A stretch of 64,000 nt of DNA from an uncultured Chitinophagaceae bacterium (GCA_937919945.1 CALESY010000153.1:1-64000); one strand, 5' to 3'; counted from the first letter of the stretch, positions 1 through 8,608 are shown. Made by a program: numbers and translations. Notes: a model not told the origin generated them from the letters alone.

Positions 1-1009
1 AGCGCCCCTCATCGTTATCGGTAAGTGTACGTACTAGTGTTATTTTTTCGCCTGCACTGTTATCTGTCCACAGGTTTTTGGGTATTTGGTTTTTATTATT
101 CGAAATGATTTGGTTGGCAACATTCAGTATAGATTGTGTGCTGCGGTAGTTTTGTTCCAGCTTCACAATCTTCACATCTTCATAATCGTCCTGAAACTGA
201 AGTATGTTTTGCACCGTAGCCCCGCGAAACGAATAGATACTTTGCGCGTCATCGCCCACCACACAAATATTTTCATGCACAGCCCCCAGCATCTTTATTA
301 TCTGGTATTGTGCCAGGTTGGTATCCTGATACTCGTCTATCAATATATACTGAAACCGGTGCTGGTATTTTGCCAGCACTTCCGGGAAGCGTACTAATAG
401 TTCATACATTTTAAACAATAGGTCGTCAAAATCCATCGCTCCGTTGCGGAAGCATTTCGTAGCATACTGCTCATATATATCGCCCATCAGCGGGCGGTTG
501 CTACGGGCATCTTCTTGTTGTATATGATGGTCTTGCTTGTACGTATATGCATCTATCAAGCTATTCTTTGCTGCAGATATACGGTTATATACATACGCTG
601 GTTTATAGTGTTTATCGTCAAGGTTCATACCCGTTATGATACCTTTCAGCACACTCTTGGCATCATCTGTATCGTAGATAGTGAAGTTGTTGGGGTAACC
701 CAGTTTGTTGGCCTCCGCCCGTAGTATACGTGCGAATACCGAGTGGAATGTACCTATATATAAATTGCGTGCCTCTGTATTGCCCAATATCTTTTCAATA
801 CGTTCTTTCATTTCGGCAGCCGCCTTGTTGGTAAAGGTGAGTGCCAGTATATTGAAAGCATCTATGCCATGGTGCATCAGGTGTGCTATACGGGTGGTCA
901 GTACTTTGGTTTTACCACTGCCTGCACCCGCCACTATCATCAGCGGGCCGTTGATGTGTTCTACCGCTTCTCTCTGTTGTTCATTCAGCCCTTTCAGGTA
1001 ATCTTGCAT
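1..1009 (-). CDS. pcrA: UvrD/PcrA-type ATP-dependent DNA helicase, N-terminal part
   Basis: This is the first 336 residues of a superfamily 1A helicase that unwinds DNA 3'-5' in nucleotide excision and mismatch repair and displaces RecA. The gene starts at the ATG whose complement is at 1007-1009 and runs off the left edge, so the C-terminal half is missing. Visible motifs, in order, are the Q motif LNEQQREAV (8-16), Walker A AGAGSGKT (27-34), motif Ia LALTFTNKAAAEM, the GTFHS motif, Walker B LIDEYQDTN, VGDDAQSIYSFRGA and LEQNYRST. All look intact. PcrA, UvrD and Rep cannot be told apart without the C-terminus; a single PcrA/UvrD homologue is usual in this phylum. It is divergent from batB. 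Confidence 0.95.
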   Translation of the reverse strand, partial: MQDYLKGLNEQQREAVEHINGPLMIVAGAGSGKTKVLTTRIAHLMHHGIDAFNILALTFTNKAAAEMKERIEKILGNTEARNLYIGTFHSVFARILRAEANKLGYPNNFTIYDTDDAKSVLKGIITGMNLDDKHYKPAYVYNRISAAKNSLIDAYTYKQDHHIQQEDARSNRPLMGDIYEQYATKCFRNGAMDFDDLLFKMYELLVRFPEVLAKYQHRFQYILIDEYQDTNLAQYQIIKMLGAVHENICVVGDDAQSIYSFRGATVQNILQFQDDYEDVKIVKLEQNYRSTQSILNVANQIISNNKNQIPKNLWTDNSAGEKITLVRTLTDNDEGR

Positions 1010-1157
1010 GCTTGCAAAGCTAATTATTTGTGATGTGGAATTTGGTGTTTGCGATTTCTATTGTTAGGATTTAGATATTAGAATTTAGTATTTAACGCTT
1101 CTTGTTAAAGAAAAATAAAAATCATTCGTGGGTATTAGGTTAATATTACAGCAAGAT

Positions 1158-1165
1158 TAAATTTG
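1158..1165 (+). promoter_or_regulatory. Candidate -7 element (TAAATTTG) of batB
   Basis: TAAATTTG matches the Bacteroidota -7 consensus TAnnTTTG exactly. It ends 12 bases before the ATG at 1178, so the leader would be only a few bases. Its position argues that the TTG at 1163 is not the start codon of batB. No clear -33 TTTG was found. Confidence 0.4.
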
Positions 1166-1177
1166 CGTTCATCGTTT

Positions 1178-2182
1178 ATGATGCGTTTCCAACATATATC
1201 TCACCTGTTTGCACTGGGGCTTGTACCCTTGTTGGTGGTATTGTTTGTTTGGATGCTCTATTGGCGCAAAGAGAAGATAAAAAAGCTGGGCGATGAAAGA
1301 TTGGTGCAAAGCCAGTTGCTGGGCAGGATACCGGGGCGCGCCACGCTAAAGTTTGTATTGTACGGACTGGCACTCGCTGCCATCATTATAGGATGGGCCA
1401 ACCTGCAAAAAGCAGGTAAAGCAGAAAAGGTGCAACGCAGAGGTATAGATGTAATAGTAGCATTGGACGTAAGCAAGAGCATGCTGGCAACAGATATTCA
1501 GCCGGACAGGCTGACACGTGCGAAACAACTGGTAACACGCCTGACTGATAAAATGCAGAACGACCGTGTGGGTTTGATTGTATTTGCCGGCAGGGCATAT
1601 TTACAAGTACCGCTAACAGTTGACTACAGTGCCATGAAGATGATGCTGCAAAACGTAAGCCCCGATATGGTACCTACGCAAGGTACCGTCATCAGCGAAG
1701 CGGTAGAAATGGCTATTAATTCCTTCTCGCAGAAAGAGCGCAAATACAAATCGCTGATAGTAATAAGCGATGGTGAAGACCACGACGAAAATGCGATTGC
1801 CAAAATAAAAGAAGCTGCTGAAACCGGTGTAACAGTACATACGGTAGGTATTGGTTCGCCACAGGGCAGTACTATATTCGACCCCGCTACGAAGGGCGTC
1901 AAAATGGATGAAAATGGCAACCCGGTTATCAGTAAGCTGAATGAAAATGCATTGAGGCAAATGGCTGCTGTAGGTAACGGTACTTATTCACAATTGCGCA
2001 ATACCGATGAAGTAGCAGCCAAAATAGCATCTTCAATAGATGATATGGAGCAGAAAAACCTGGGTGCAGATGTATATACAGACTACAACAGTTATTTTCA
2101 GTACTTCCTGTTAGTGGGTTTTGTATTGTTGCTGATAGAATGGTTGTTGCCTGCTGCTAAAATGAAACCATACACTACATGA
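1178..2182 (+). CDS. batB: BatB-like membrane protein with VWA domain
   Basis: This 334-residue protein has two N-terminal membrane segments (about 8-28 and 58-78), a von Willebrand factor A domain (about 88-290) and a C-terminal membrane segment (about 308-328). The VWA domain carries the metal site DVSKS, a downstream Thr in PTQGT and the Asp of VISDGEDHD, so the MIDAS looks intact. This layout, followed directly by a TPR protein, is that of BatB in the Bat (Bacteroides aerotolerance) operon, whose products are thought to form an inner-membrane/periplasmic complex linked to stress tolerance. The start was taken at ATG 1178 (ATG 1181 is equally possible). Its stop overlaps the batC start by 4 bases (ATGA). 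batA, batD and batE are not next to it here. Confidence 0.85.
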   Translation: MMRFQHISHLFALGLVPLLVVLFVWMLYWRKEKIKKLGDERLVQSQLLGRIPGRATLKFVLYGLALAAIIIGWANLQKAGKAEKVQRRGIDVIVALDVSKSMLATDIQPDRLTRAKQLVTRLTDKMQNDRVGLIVFAGRAYLQVPLTVDYSAMKMMLQNVSPDMVPTQGTVISEAVEMAINSFSQKERKYKSLIVISDGEDHDENAIAKIKEAAETGVTVHTVGIGSPQGSTIFDPATKGVKMDENGNPVISKLNENALRQMAAVGNGTYSQLRNTDEVAAKIASSIDDMEQKNLGADVYTDYNSYFQYFLLVGFVLLLIEWLLPAAKMKPYTT

Positions 2183-2916
2183 GGCTCTTTCTTACCATAT
2201 TAACCATATTGATGTGCTTGCATGCCAATAAGAGCACGGCGCAATACAAGCAAATGACTAAGCAGGGCAATAAGCTATATGAGCAGAAGAAGTATAAAGA
2301 AGCTACGGATGCATATATGAAAGCCTTGCAAAAGAACCCTACCTACACACCAAGTGCTTTTAATCTGGGTAATGCACTCTATCAGCAGAAACAATATGAC
2401 GGTACTCGCAAAGTAATGGAGCAAGTGGCAAAAATGGATACCACTCGTGCCGGCAAATCGGCTGCTAACTACAATACCGGCAATACCTATATGGCCGAAC
2501 AGAAATGGGAAGAAGCGATAGAAGCTTATAAACAGGCACTACGCCAAAACCCGCAAGACGCTGATGCTAAGTATAACCTGAGCTATGCACAACAGATGCT
2601 GAAAAAAAATGGTGGCAGTAAGAATAACAAAAATGATAAGGAGAATAAAGACGATAAGAACAAAGACAAGCAGAAAGACCAACAGAACAAAGACGAAAAT
2701 AAAAAAGACGATAAACAAAAAGACCAACAACAGAACAACGATAATAAGGAAGATAAAAAAGAAGAACAGGACAAACGCCCGCAACCACAACAAAGTAAGC
2801 TGAGCGAAAAGCAGGCAGAGCAATTATTGAATGCACTGCAACAAGAAGAAAAGAAACTGCAAGACAAACATAAGAAAGCAAAAGGTGTACCAGTGAAAGT
2901 AGAAAAAGACTGGTGA
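2179..2916 (+). CDS. batC: BatC-like exported TPR protein
   Basis: This 245-residue protein has a signal peptide (1-22, ending STAQ), about three TPR repeats (24-145) and a highly charged, Lys/Asp/Asn/Gln-rich tail (150-215). TPR units mediate protein contacts; BatC is thought to be a periplasmic partner of BatA/BatB. The start overlaps the batB stop by 4 bases, so the two are translationally coupled. The low-complexity tail produces long antisense open frames that are not genes. Function is by family and context only. Confidence 0.8.
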   Translation: MRLFLTILTILMCLHANKSTAQYKQMTKQGNKLYEQKKYKEATDAYMKALQKNPTYTPSAFNLGNALYQQKQYDGTRKVMEQVAKMDTTRAGKSAANYNTGNTYMAEQKWEEAIEAYKQALRQNPQDADAKYNLSYAQQMLKKNGGSKNNKNDKENKDDKNKDKQKDQQNKDENKKDDKQKDQQQNNDNKEDKKEEQDKRPQPQQSKLSEKQAEQLLNALQQEEKKLQDKHKKAKGVPVKVEKDW

Positions 2917-3101
2917 TGATGGAAGCACTGATGTCTGATTTCTAAATCCTAGTGATAACAGCTTTTTATTTTCTACTTTCTTCTCACTACTCATCCATCA
3001 AGACTAAATAAGGTTGTCAACATCTTATCAACAGTGAAAATATTTTTAAAAATAATTGCGATATTTTTTTCTGATAAAAGAAATTCTTTTTAATATTGTG
3101 T

Positions 3102-3168
3102 TAAGGATTGTACTTACTAACCCATCCTTATAAAAGCCCGGAGGTCCACAACACCTGCCGGGTTTTTT
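3102..3168 (+). ncRNA. Candidate small RNA or transcription attenuator
   Basis: A stem TAAGGAT/ATCCTTA (3102-3108 with 3124-3130) is followed at once by a terminator hairpin and six T. A weak promoter (TCTG, 18 bases, TAATATTG at 3091-3098; each element one mismatch from consensus) would start transcription near 3105. The transcript would be about 65 nt of two hairpins. Alternatively it is a leader that terminates before the pseudouridine synthase gene. No known RNA family recognised. Confidence 0.3.
3137..3168 (+). terminator. Rho-independent terminator ahead of the pseudouridine synthase gene
   Basis: CCCGGAGGT (3137-3145) pairs with ACCTGCCGGG (3153-3162) with one bulged G, followed by TTTTTT (3163-3168). 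It reads on the plus strand and ends 49 bases before the next start codon. It could end batBC transcription, a small RNA, or act as an attenuator. Confidence 0.7.
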
Positions 3169-3217
3169 CTTTTCTTGTGAAAGCCTTTACAGCAGCATAT
3201 TTCAGACGACGATAAAA

Positions 3218-3808
3218 ATGGACAGATATCAATACTATATTTTTCATAAGCCCTATATGGTGTTGTCTCAATTTTCTCCAGAAGGAGAAAAACAGACTTT
3301 GGCTCATTATCTGTCGCATTTAGCAAAAGATATTTATCCTGTAGGCAGGTTAGATTATGATAGTGAGGGATTATTATTGCTTACGAACGATAAACAACTG
3401 ACACACCAACTGCTTGAACCTACATTTGAACATAAACGCACTTATTGGGTGCAGGTAGATGGTGATATAACTAATGATGCGATTGAGCAACTATGCAAAG
3501 GCGTTATCATCAACAACAACGGAAAAGATTATAAAACAAAACCTGCTAACGCAAAAAAAATCAATACCCCTGTAATATCCGAAAGAACACCACCAATACG
3601 ATACAGAAAAAATATTCCCACCAGTTGGGTATCGCTTACACTAACTGAAGGCAAGAATCGACAAGTAAGAAAAATGACAGCCAAAGTAGGTTTCCCTACA
3701 TTGCGACTGATAAGACATGCGATAGGTAATGTCACTATTGATAACCTGAAACCTGGCGAATGTATGCAAGTAGATGCATCAATTGTACAAAAATTACTTG
3801 CCCGCTGA
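3218..3808 (+). CDS. rluE: RsuA/RluE-family 23S rRNA pseudouridine synthase
   Basis: This 196-residue protein isomerises a uridine in rRNA to pseudouridine. The family motif GRLDYDSEGLLLLTND is at 43-58, with the catalytic Asp at 46. The second family signature, the NRQVRKM region with following LRLIRHAIG, is near 145-170. There is no N-terminal S4 domain, as in RluE, and the length fits RluE rather than RsuA or RluB. RluE modifies U2457 of E. coli 23S rRNA; the target here is inferred. A terminator-like hairpin lies 49 bases upstream. The symbol is by closest architecture and may be wrong within the family. Confidence 0.85.
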   Translation: MDRYQYYIFHKPYMVLSQFSPEGEKQTLAHYLSHLAKDIYPVGRLDYDSEGLLLLTNDKQLTHQLLEPTFEHKRTYWVQVDGDITNDAIEQLCKGVIINNNGKDYKTKPANAKKINTPVISERTPPIRYRKNIPTSWVSLTLTEGKNRQVRKMTAKVGFPTLRLIRHAIGNVTIDNLKPGECMQVDASIVQKLLAR

Positions 3809-3843
3809 TGTATATATAGCAATAGCAGCTATTTTTATATACA

Positions 3844-5325
3844 GTGACAGATAAAATAAAACAGACTTTTCAAAATGCTATAGATAAGTTGCCCTATGTA
3901 GTAATAGGCTTAGGCCTGCTGTTACGCTTAAACGTTTACATCCAAGGCCGTGCCCTTGAGGTGGATGAAGCAAACATTGCCCGTAATATCTTCGAATCCG
4001 GATATCTGCAATTATTGCAACCGCTGCGTTATGAGCAGTACGCACCTTACGGATTCCTTTGGGCTATAAAAACAATCACTATAGCAGGTGGGTATGGCGA
4101 ATATGTACTGCGATTGTTCCCTTTATTGTGTGGGGCAGCATCTTTGATAGCCTTGCATAAACTGTTAAAACATTTTGGCAGCAGCGCATCGGTTCTGTAC
4201 CCGTTATTTCTATTTGCTACAGGCTATATATATCTCTACTATGCAACAGAGGTAAAACAATACGCATCAGATGTATTGGTTACTACGTTGTTAGTACTGA
4301 TTGCACTATCTACAAATATAGACCGTACAAGTAAAAAACGCTTTCTCATAGTATGGGGTTTAGTGGGCATTGTTGCCATGTTGTTCTCTATGCCATCTGT
4401 TTTCATATTGGCAGGTGTAGGGTGTTACTACATTGTAAAGGTTATTACTACAAAGCAATATAACAGGTTGTTGTTGCTATGTGCGGTAGTGCTTATGTGG
4501 TTGGTTGTCTTCCTTGCTATTTATTATATATCACTGAAGGAGGGCATTGGATCGGGCTTTTTACAATGGTATCATGAACGCTATTTCCCGGAGCTCTTAC
4601 CTAAAACAAACGAAGAGTGGCAAAGAAATAAAGATATATTCTCAGGACTGACGAACCAACTGACAGGCGATACTACATTAGCAATTGTACTCAATGTCTT
4701 CTTAGTTTTAATCGGGCTTTTTACCTTACTGCGTAAACACTTAGCTAGGACCATGCTGTTAATGGTACCGATAATTGCCGTGATACTTGCAGCAGCTATG
4801 CATCACTTCACCCTAATACCGAGAGTAGTGCTTTTTATCACCCCAATACTTTTTGTGCTGATGGCTGTTGGCATGCAAACGTTATTTCAAATACGCTATA
4901 AGGTAGTGGCAATTGTTATCAGTGTCGCTTGTGTTGTATCTGCCATCAACTTTCAAGAGCTGCAATACCTGTATAAGCCGCTTTTGTTTGAGGAATTTGA
5001 TGACGCACTTACGCTAATACAACGCAATGGGTTTGATGGCAAACAAGTACACATCACTACCATGTTGGAGCCTGCATATATCTATTATACCCAAATGCAC
5101 CCCGATAATAAACAATGGAAATCGTTAAAGTATGCAGGTATCATACAATGGACAACCAATCACGATTCTCTCGTGCAAACCTTTCAACAAGATGTGGTAG
5201 TATACTCCTGGTATCCCGATGATTTATTAGATAAAGAATTAACCACATATAGAAAATATTGCGAGGTTACAACCATTGATGGTGCTTATGGCATGAAGCT
5301 GTTTCTATGCAAAAGGAAACAATGA
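3844..5325 (+). CDS. Polytopic membrane protein, GT-C/GT39-like glycosyltransferase
   Basis: This is a 493-residue protein with roughly ten membrane segments and a soluble C-terminal part (about 395-493). The acidic motif EVDEAN near residue 40, in the first extracytoplasmic loop after TM1, is placed as in GT-C lipid-sugar-dependent glycosyltransferases (PMT/ArnT type). Those enzymes move a sugar from a polyprenyl carrier to a protein or lipid on the outer face of the inner membrane. Donor and acceptor cannot be read from the sequence. The start was taken at GTG 3844, since no upstream ATG fits. It follows rluE by 35 bases, with adk 152 bases downstream. Confidence 0.65.
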   Translation: MTDKIKQTFQNAIDKLPYVVIGLGLLLRLNVYIQGRALEVDEANIARNIFESGYLQLLQPLRYEQYAPYGFLWAIKTITIAGGYGEYVLRLFPLLCGAASLIALHKLLKHFGSSASVLYPLFLFATGYIYLYYATEVKQYASDVLVTTLLVLIALSTNIDRTSKKRFLIVWGLVGIVAMLFSMPSVFILAGVGCYYIVKVITTKQYNRLLLLCAVVLMWLVVFLAIYYISLKEGIGSGFLQWYHERYFPELLPKTNEEWQRNKDIFSGLTNQLTGDTTLAIVLNVFLVLIGLFTLLRKHLARTMLLMVPIIAVILAAAMHHFTLIPRVVLFITPILFVLMAVGMQTLFQIRYKVVAIVISVACVVSAINFQELQYLYKPLLFEEFDDALTLIQRNGFDGKQVHITTMLEPAYIYYTQMHPDNKQWKSLKYAGIIQWTTNHDSLVQTFQQDVVVYSWYPDDLLDKELTTYRKYCEVTTIDGAYGMKLFLCKRKQ

Positions 5326-5444
5326 AAAATGTCAATTGAGCCATAAAAACATCGTTTTTCATTAAAAAAGCCTTAAATCGGCAGGTTTACAGACATATTT
5401 CTGCCATAAAACCATATATAATATGGGTATTACAAAGCGTTGGT

Positions 5445-5452
5445 TATTTTTG
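5445..5452 (+). promoter_or_regulatory. Candidate -7 element (TATTTTTG) of adk-obg
   Basis: TATTTTTG matches the TAnnTTTG consensus and lies 25 bases before the adk ATG. A convincing -33 TTTG was not seen. Confidence 0.4.
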
Positions 5453-5477
5453 CACCGTTAATCTTACTTAGTTTTTT

Positions 5478-6059
5478 ATGTTTAATCTGATTCTGTTTGG
5501 ACCTCCGGGTAGTGGCAAGGGTACACAATCTGCCAATATTCTGGACACGTACAAACTGCAACACATCTCTACGGGCGACCTGCTACGCGATGAGGTAAGC
5601 CGCCAGACACCGCTTGGTGTGGAAGCGAAAAAATTTATGGATCAAGGGATGCTGGTACCTGATGAAGTAGTAATAGGCATGATAAGCAGCAAGATAGATG
5701 AAAACCCGCATGCGCGCGGTTTCATCTTCGATGGCTTTCCACGCACCAAAGCACAGGCAGAGGCATTGGATAAGTTACTTGAATTCAAAAACACCGAAAT
5801 ACACCTTGTACTTGCATTGGAAGTACCTGAAGATGAATTGGTAAAGCGTCTTGTAAACAGAGGTGTAACATCCGGCCGTAGCGACGATAACGAAGAAGTA
5901 ATAGCCAAACGCATCAAAGAATACTACGAAAAAACAGAAGCTGTTGCTGGGCATTACAACAACTTCGGCAAGCTGGAACGCCTGAAAGGTGATGGCACTA
6001 TTGAAGAAACATTCGTACTCATAGGAAAAGAGATAGATAAATATCTGCAACCCGTATAG
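5478..6059 (+). CDS. adk: Adenylate kinase
   Basis: This cytoplasmic 193-residue enzyme catalyses ATP + AMP = 2 ADP. The P-loop GPPGSGKGT is at 8-16, the AMP-binding STGDLLR follows, and FDGFPRT is near 83-89. The LID segment (VNRGVTSGRSDDN) is short and has no Cys zinc cluster, so this is the short-type enzyme. The TAG stop overlaps the GTG start of obg by one base (TAGTG), giving an adk-obg unit with translational coupling. Confidence 0.97.
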   Translation: MFNLILFGPPGSGKGTQSANILDTYKLQHISTGDLLRDEVSRQTPLGVEAKKFMDQGMLVPDEVVIGMISSKIDENPHARGFIFDGFPRTKAQAEALDKLLEFKNTEIHLVLALEVPEDELVKRLVNRGVTSGRSDDNEEVIAKRIKEYYEKTEAVAGHYNNFGKLERLKGDGTIEETFVLIGKEIDKYLQPV

Positions 6060-7054
6060 TGGAGAAAGCCAATTTTGTTGATTATATAAGGGTATTCTGC
6101 CGTTCCGGTAAAGGTGGGGCGGGTAGCAGGCATTTCGCGCGTACTAAGTTCAATCCTAAAGCCGGGCCCGATGGTGGTGATGGCGGTCGTGGCGGGCACA
6201 TCATATTGCGCGGCAACGAGCAGCTATGGACATTGCTGCATCTGCGCTACCACAAAAACATACTGGCGCAAGACGGCGAGGGGGGCAGTAAAAACAACTG
6301 TACCGGCAAAGATGGTGAAGATATCATCATAGAAGTACCACTTGGTACGGTAGCCATAGATGAAGAAACCGGTGAACCGGAAGTAGAAATACTGCATCAC
6401 GGAGAAGAAAAGATATGGGTGCGTGGCGGACGTGGTGGTTTGGGTAATACCAATTTTGCTACCCCAACCAATCAGGCACCGGACTATGCACAACCCGGTG
6501 AACCCGGCGTTGAAGGTTGGAAATACCTTGAGCTGAAAATACTGGCTGATGTAGGCTTGGTAGGTTTCCCTAATGCGGGTAAATCTACATTGCTGTCAAC
6601 TGTTAGCGCAGCAAAACCTAAAATTGCCGACTATGCATTTACCACACTCACACCACAGCTTGGCATAGTTCCGTACAGAGATAACAAGTCTTTCTGCATG
6701 GCCGATCTGCCGGGCATTATTGAAGGTGCTGCCGAAGGAAAAGGATTAGGACATCGTTTTTTGCGCCATATCGAACGCAACTCGGTATTACTGTTTCTGA
6801 TACCCGCAGATAGCGCAGACCATGTTAAAGAATTCAACATACTATACAACGAGTTGGAGCAGTATAACCCCGAACTACTGCACAAGCGCATGATAATAGC
6901 TATCAGTAAAAGCGATATGCTGGATGCTGAATTGAAAGATGCTATTGCGGAAACATTGCCGGAAGACATCCCTCACTTATTCATATCATCTGCCTCAAAT
7001 CAGGGTATACAGGAACTTAAAGACACATTGTGGAAAGCGCTAACAGAAGAGTAG
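6059..7054 (+). CDS. obg: Obg/CgtA GTPase, ribosome assembly factor
   Basis: This 331-residue protein has a glycine-rich Obg fold (about 1-160) and a GTPase domain with P-loop GFPNAGKST (about 168-176), DLPGIIEGA (G3), SKSD (G4) and SSAS (G5). Obg binds the 50S subunit and links GTP level and stress to ribosome maturation. There is no C-terminal OCT domain, as in many Bacteroidota. The start is GTG at 6059, one base overlapping the adk stop. The rhodanese gene starts two bases after its stop. Confidence 0.95.
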   Translation: MEKANFVDYIRVFCRSGKGGAGSRHFARTKFNPKAGPDGGDGGRGGHIILRGNEQLWTLLHLRYHKNILAQDGEGGSKNNCTGKDGEDIIIEVPLGTVAIDEETGEPEVEILHHGEEKIWVRGGRGGLGNTNFATPTNQAPDYAQPGEPGVEGWKYLELKILADVGLVGFPNAGKSTLLSTVSAAKPKIADYAFTTLTPQLGIVPYRDNKSFCMADLPGIIEGAAEGKGLGHRFLRHIERNSVLLFLIPADSADHVKEFNILYNELEQYNPELLHKRMIIAISKSDMLDAELKDAIAETLPEDIPHLFISSASNQGIQELKDTLWKALTEE

Positions 7055-7056
7055 TG

Positions 7057-7362
7057 ATGAAGAGTGTATCGAAGAACGAATTGAAAACATGGATGGAGAA
7101 TAATACCCCATTTATGCTGATAGACGTACGCGAAGGCTGGGAGCGCGATGCTTATAATATTGGTGGCGAACACATACCACTGGCCGATGTGATGATGCGC
7201 CGTGATGAAATACCTGTAGACAAACCGGTAGTAGTGTATTGCGAAAAAGGTATACGCAGCTCCATCATCATACAAAGGCTTGAAAGTATAGGTTTTAATA
7301 ACTTGTACAACCTGAGTGGTGGCATGAACAGTTGGAAGAAAACAGAGCCTGAGTTAGGTTAA
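7057..7362 (+). CDS. Single-domain rhodanese-like protein
   Basis: This 101-residue protein is one rhodanese domain. The CH2A-like motif LIDVREGWE is near 27-35 and the active-site loop YCEKGIRSS near 60-68, with a catalytic Cys followed by the CxxGxRS pattern of sulfurtransferases. It could carry sulfur as persulfide, with an unknown acceptor. The start was taken at ATG 7057, just after the obg stop; an upstream GTG at 7030 would lie inside obg. It is the last gene of the adk-obg run and converges on the LD-carboxypeptidase gene 10 bases away. Confidence 0.85.
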   Translation: MKSVSKNELKTWMENNTPFMLIDVREGWERDAYNIGGEHIPLADVMMRRDEIPVDKPVVVYCEKGIRSSIIIQRLESIGFNNLYNLSGGMNSWKKTEPELG

Positions 7363-7372
7363 TGCTTCTTAT

Positions 7373-8281
7373 TCATTGAATAAGTGTGAGTGTACTACCC
7401 TCTTTTGTTACAGACAGTTTGTGCTGCATACCCATTGTAAGCGTATAATTCACATCCTGATGCCCGCAAGGGAAATTGAAACAAACGGGATAGTCATATT
7501 CTTTTACTTTATCCCATATTATTTCATTCACTGTTTGCCCGAATGGGCGTTCCGTATCTTGCAATTCTGTAAAGCTACCTACAACTAACCCTGCCAGCTT
7601 ATCCAATTTACCTGCACGTTTCAGGTTTAGCAGCAGACGGTCAACATTATACAGATGCTCACCGATATCTTCTATAAAAAGGATTTTACCCGCTGTATCT
7701 GCTTCTGATGCTGAACCGGTAAGATGTGCCAGTATTGCAAGATTGCCGCCTGTTAGCAACGCTTCTGCATTACCTGTTCTGTTGAAAGTAGAAGTGGGTG
7801 CATAATACATTAAGTCTTTACCACTAATGGCATCGAAGAAGTTGTTGATATAATCTGTTGATATCGTTTCAGGTTTGAATGCTCCACACATGGGGCTGTG
7901 CATAGTGGCAATACTTAATGTAGCATGTATATGATTGTGCAACACAGTAATATCGCTAAAGCCGCAAATCCATTTAGGTTTTTGTTTGAAGCGTGTAAAA
8001 TCGAGCTTGTCAATAATACGACTCATGCCATATCCACCACGCCCCATCAGTATTGCATCAATACCCTCGTCATCGAGCATACACTGCAGGTCTTGCAGGC
8101 GTGCGTCATCATTACCCGAAAAATAATGATACTCCGAACCAACCGTATCGCCTATTATTACCTTATAACCTTTTTCCTGCAAAGTTGTAACAGCATATGC
8201 TACCCGCGTTGCCGATACATAGCCGGCAGGGCAAGTAATACCAACAGTAGAGCCTTTTGTAAGATATGGTGGGTGTGTCAT
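7373..8281 (-). CDS. ldcA: LD-carboxypeptidase (peptidase S66, LdcA-like)
   Basis: This 302-residue cytoplasmic serine peptidase is expected to remove the terminal D-Ala from murein tetrapeptides during peptidoglycan recycling. The S66 signatures are present: GRGGYGMSRIIDKLDF (80-95), nucleophile Ser109 in GFSD, the Glu of LFIEDIGEHLYNVDRL, and the His of CGHQDVNYTLTMG. The open frame extends upstream but would then run through the Rieske gene. The ATG complementary to 8279-8281 gives the family N-terminus (PPYLTKGSTVGITCPAG). It is the last gene of the minus-strand group dtd-tadA-Rieske-ldcA. Confidence 0.9.
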   Translation of the reverse strand: MTHPPYLTKGSTVGITCPAGYVSATRVAYAVTTLQEKGYKVIIGDTVGSEYHYFSGNDDARLQDLQCMLDDEGIDAILMGRGGYGMSRIIDKLDFTRFKQKPKWICGFSDITVLHNHIHATLSIATMHSPMCGAFKPETISTDYINNFFDAISGKDLMYYAPTSTFNRTGNAEALLTGGNLAILAHLTGSASEADTAGKILFIEDIGEHLYNVDRLLLNLKRAGKLDKLAGLVVGSFTELQDTERPFGQTVNEIIWDKVKEYDYPVCFNFPCGHQDVNYTLTMGMQHKLSVTKEGSTLTLIQ

Positions 8282-8289
8282 TAGTATAT

Positions 8290-8607
8290 TTATAATCCCA
8301 CGTAAATATAATCCTCTCTTATTTCTACGGGATAAGTTTTTAGTTTGTACCCCTCGCCACTGGTATTGCGTCCGTTGGCAGGGTCGAAGCGGTATTTGTG
8401 CAACGGGCAAACGATACGCCCTTGTGCATCCAGCCAACCATCGCACAAGCGTGCACCTGCATGGGGGCATGTAGCAGCAAAAGCATAGAGTGCATTTTCT
8501 TTTTTGAGTACAGCCACTTGTTTATCGCCTATCAAAAAATCCAGCATCTTGTTTTCTTCCATTGCAGAAAACAAAACACCATCTACCTTATGCCAGTTAA
8601 GTAACAT
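8290..8607 (-). CDS. Rieske [2Fe-2S] ferredoxin-like protein
   Basis: This 105-residue soluble protein has the Rieske cluster ligands Cys47-x-His49 (CPHAG) and Cys67-x2-His70 (CPLHKY). The lack of disulfide-forming Cys in the loops suggests a Rieske-type ferredoxin as in dioxygenase or nitrite reductase small subunits rather than a bc1 protein. The ATG at 8607 is two bases after the tadA stop and was preferred over an ATG at 8625 that overlaps tadA. The redox partner is unknown; no oxygenase is nearby. Confidence 0.85.
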   Translation of the reverse strand: MLLNWHKVDGVLFSAMEENKMLDFLIGDKQVAVLKKENALYAFAATCPHAGARLCDGWLDAQGRIVCPLHKYRFDPANGRNTSGEGYKLKTYPVEIREDYIYVGL

Positions 8608-8608
8608 A

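Larger units (their letters stand above)
2917..3217. other. Intergenic gap of about 300 bp without a gene
   Basis: This is AT-rich DNA between batC and the pseudouridine synthase gene. It holds an AGGATTTAG-type short repeat (reverse strand, about 2943-2952), two imperfect DnaA-box-like nonamers (TTGTCAACA and TTATCAACA, about 3015-3034), and the hairpin/terminator unit at 3102-3168. I see no open frame with coding character. Confidence 0.6.

Noticed and set aside
2539..2881. Minus-strand hydrophobic or Ser/Cys-rich open frames opposite batC
   Set aside because: They are antisense readings of the Lys/Asp/Asn-rich low-complexity tail.
3015..3034. Two DnaA-box-like nonamers as possible replication origin
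   Set aside because: Both have mismatches (TTGTCAACA, TTATCAACA), there are only two, and no dnaA or other origin marker is near.
7368..7384. Inverted repeat CTTATTC/GAATAAG at the convergent rhodanese/ldcA ends
   Set aside because: Short and AT-only apart from its ends, no T-run of note; too weak to call a terminator.
8282..8470. Longer start for the LD-carboxypeptidase
   Set aside because: The extension overlaps the Rieske coding sequence including its Cys ligands and lacks family similarity.
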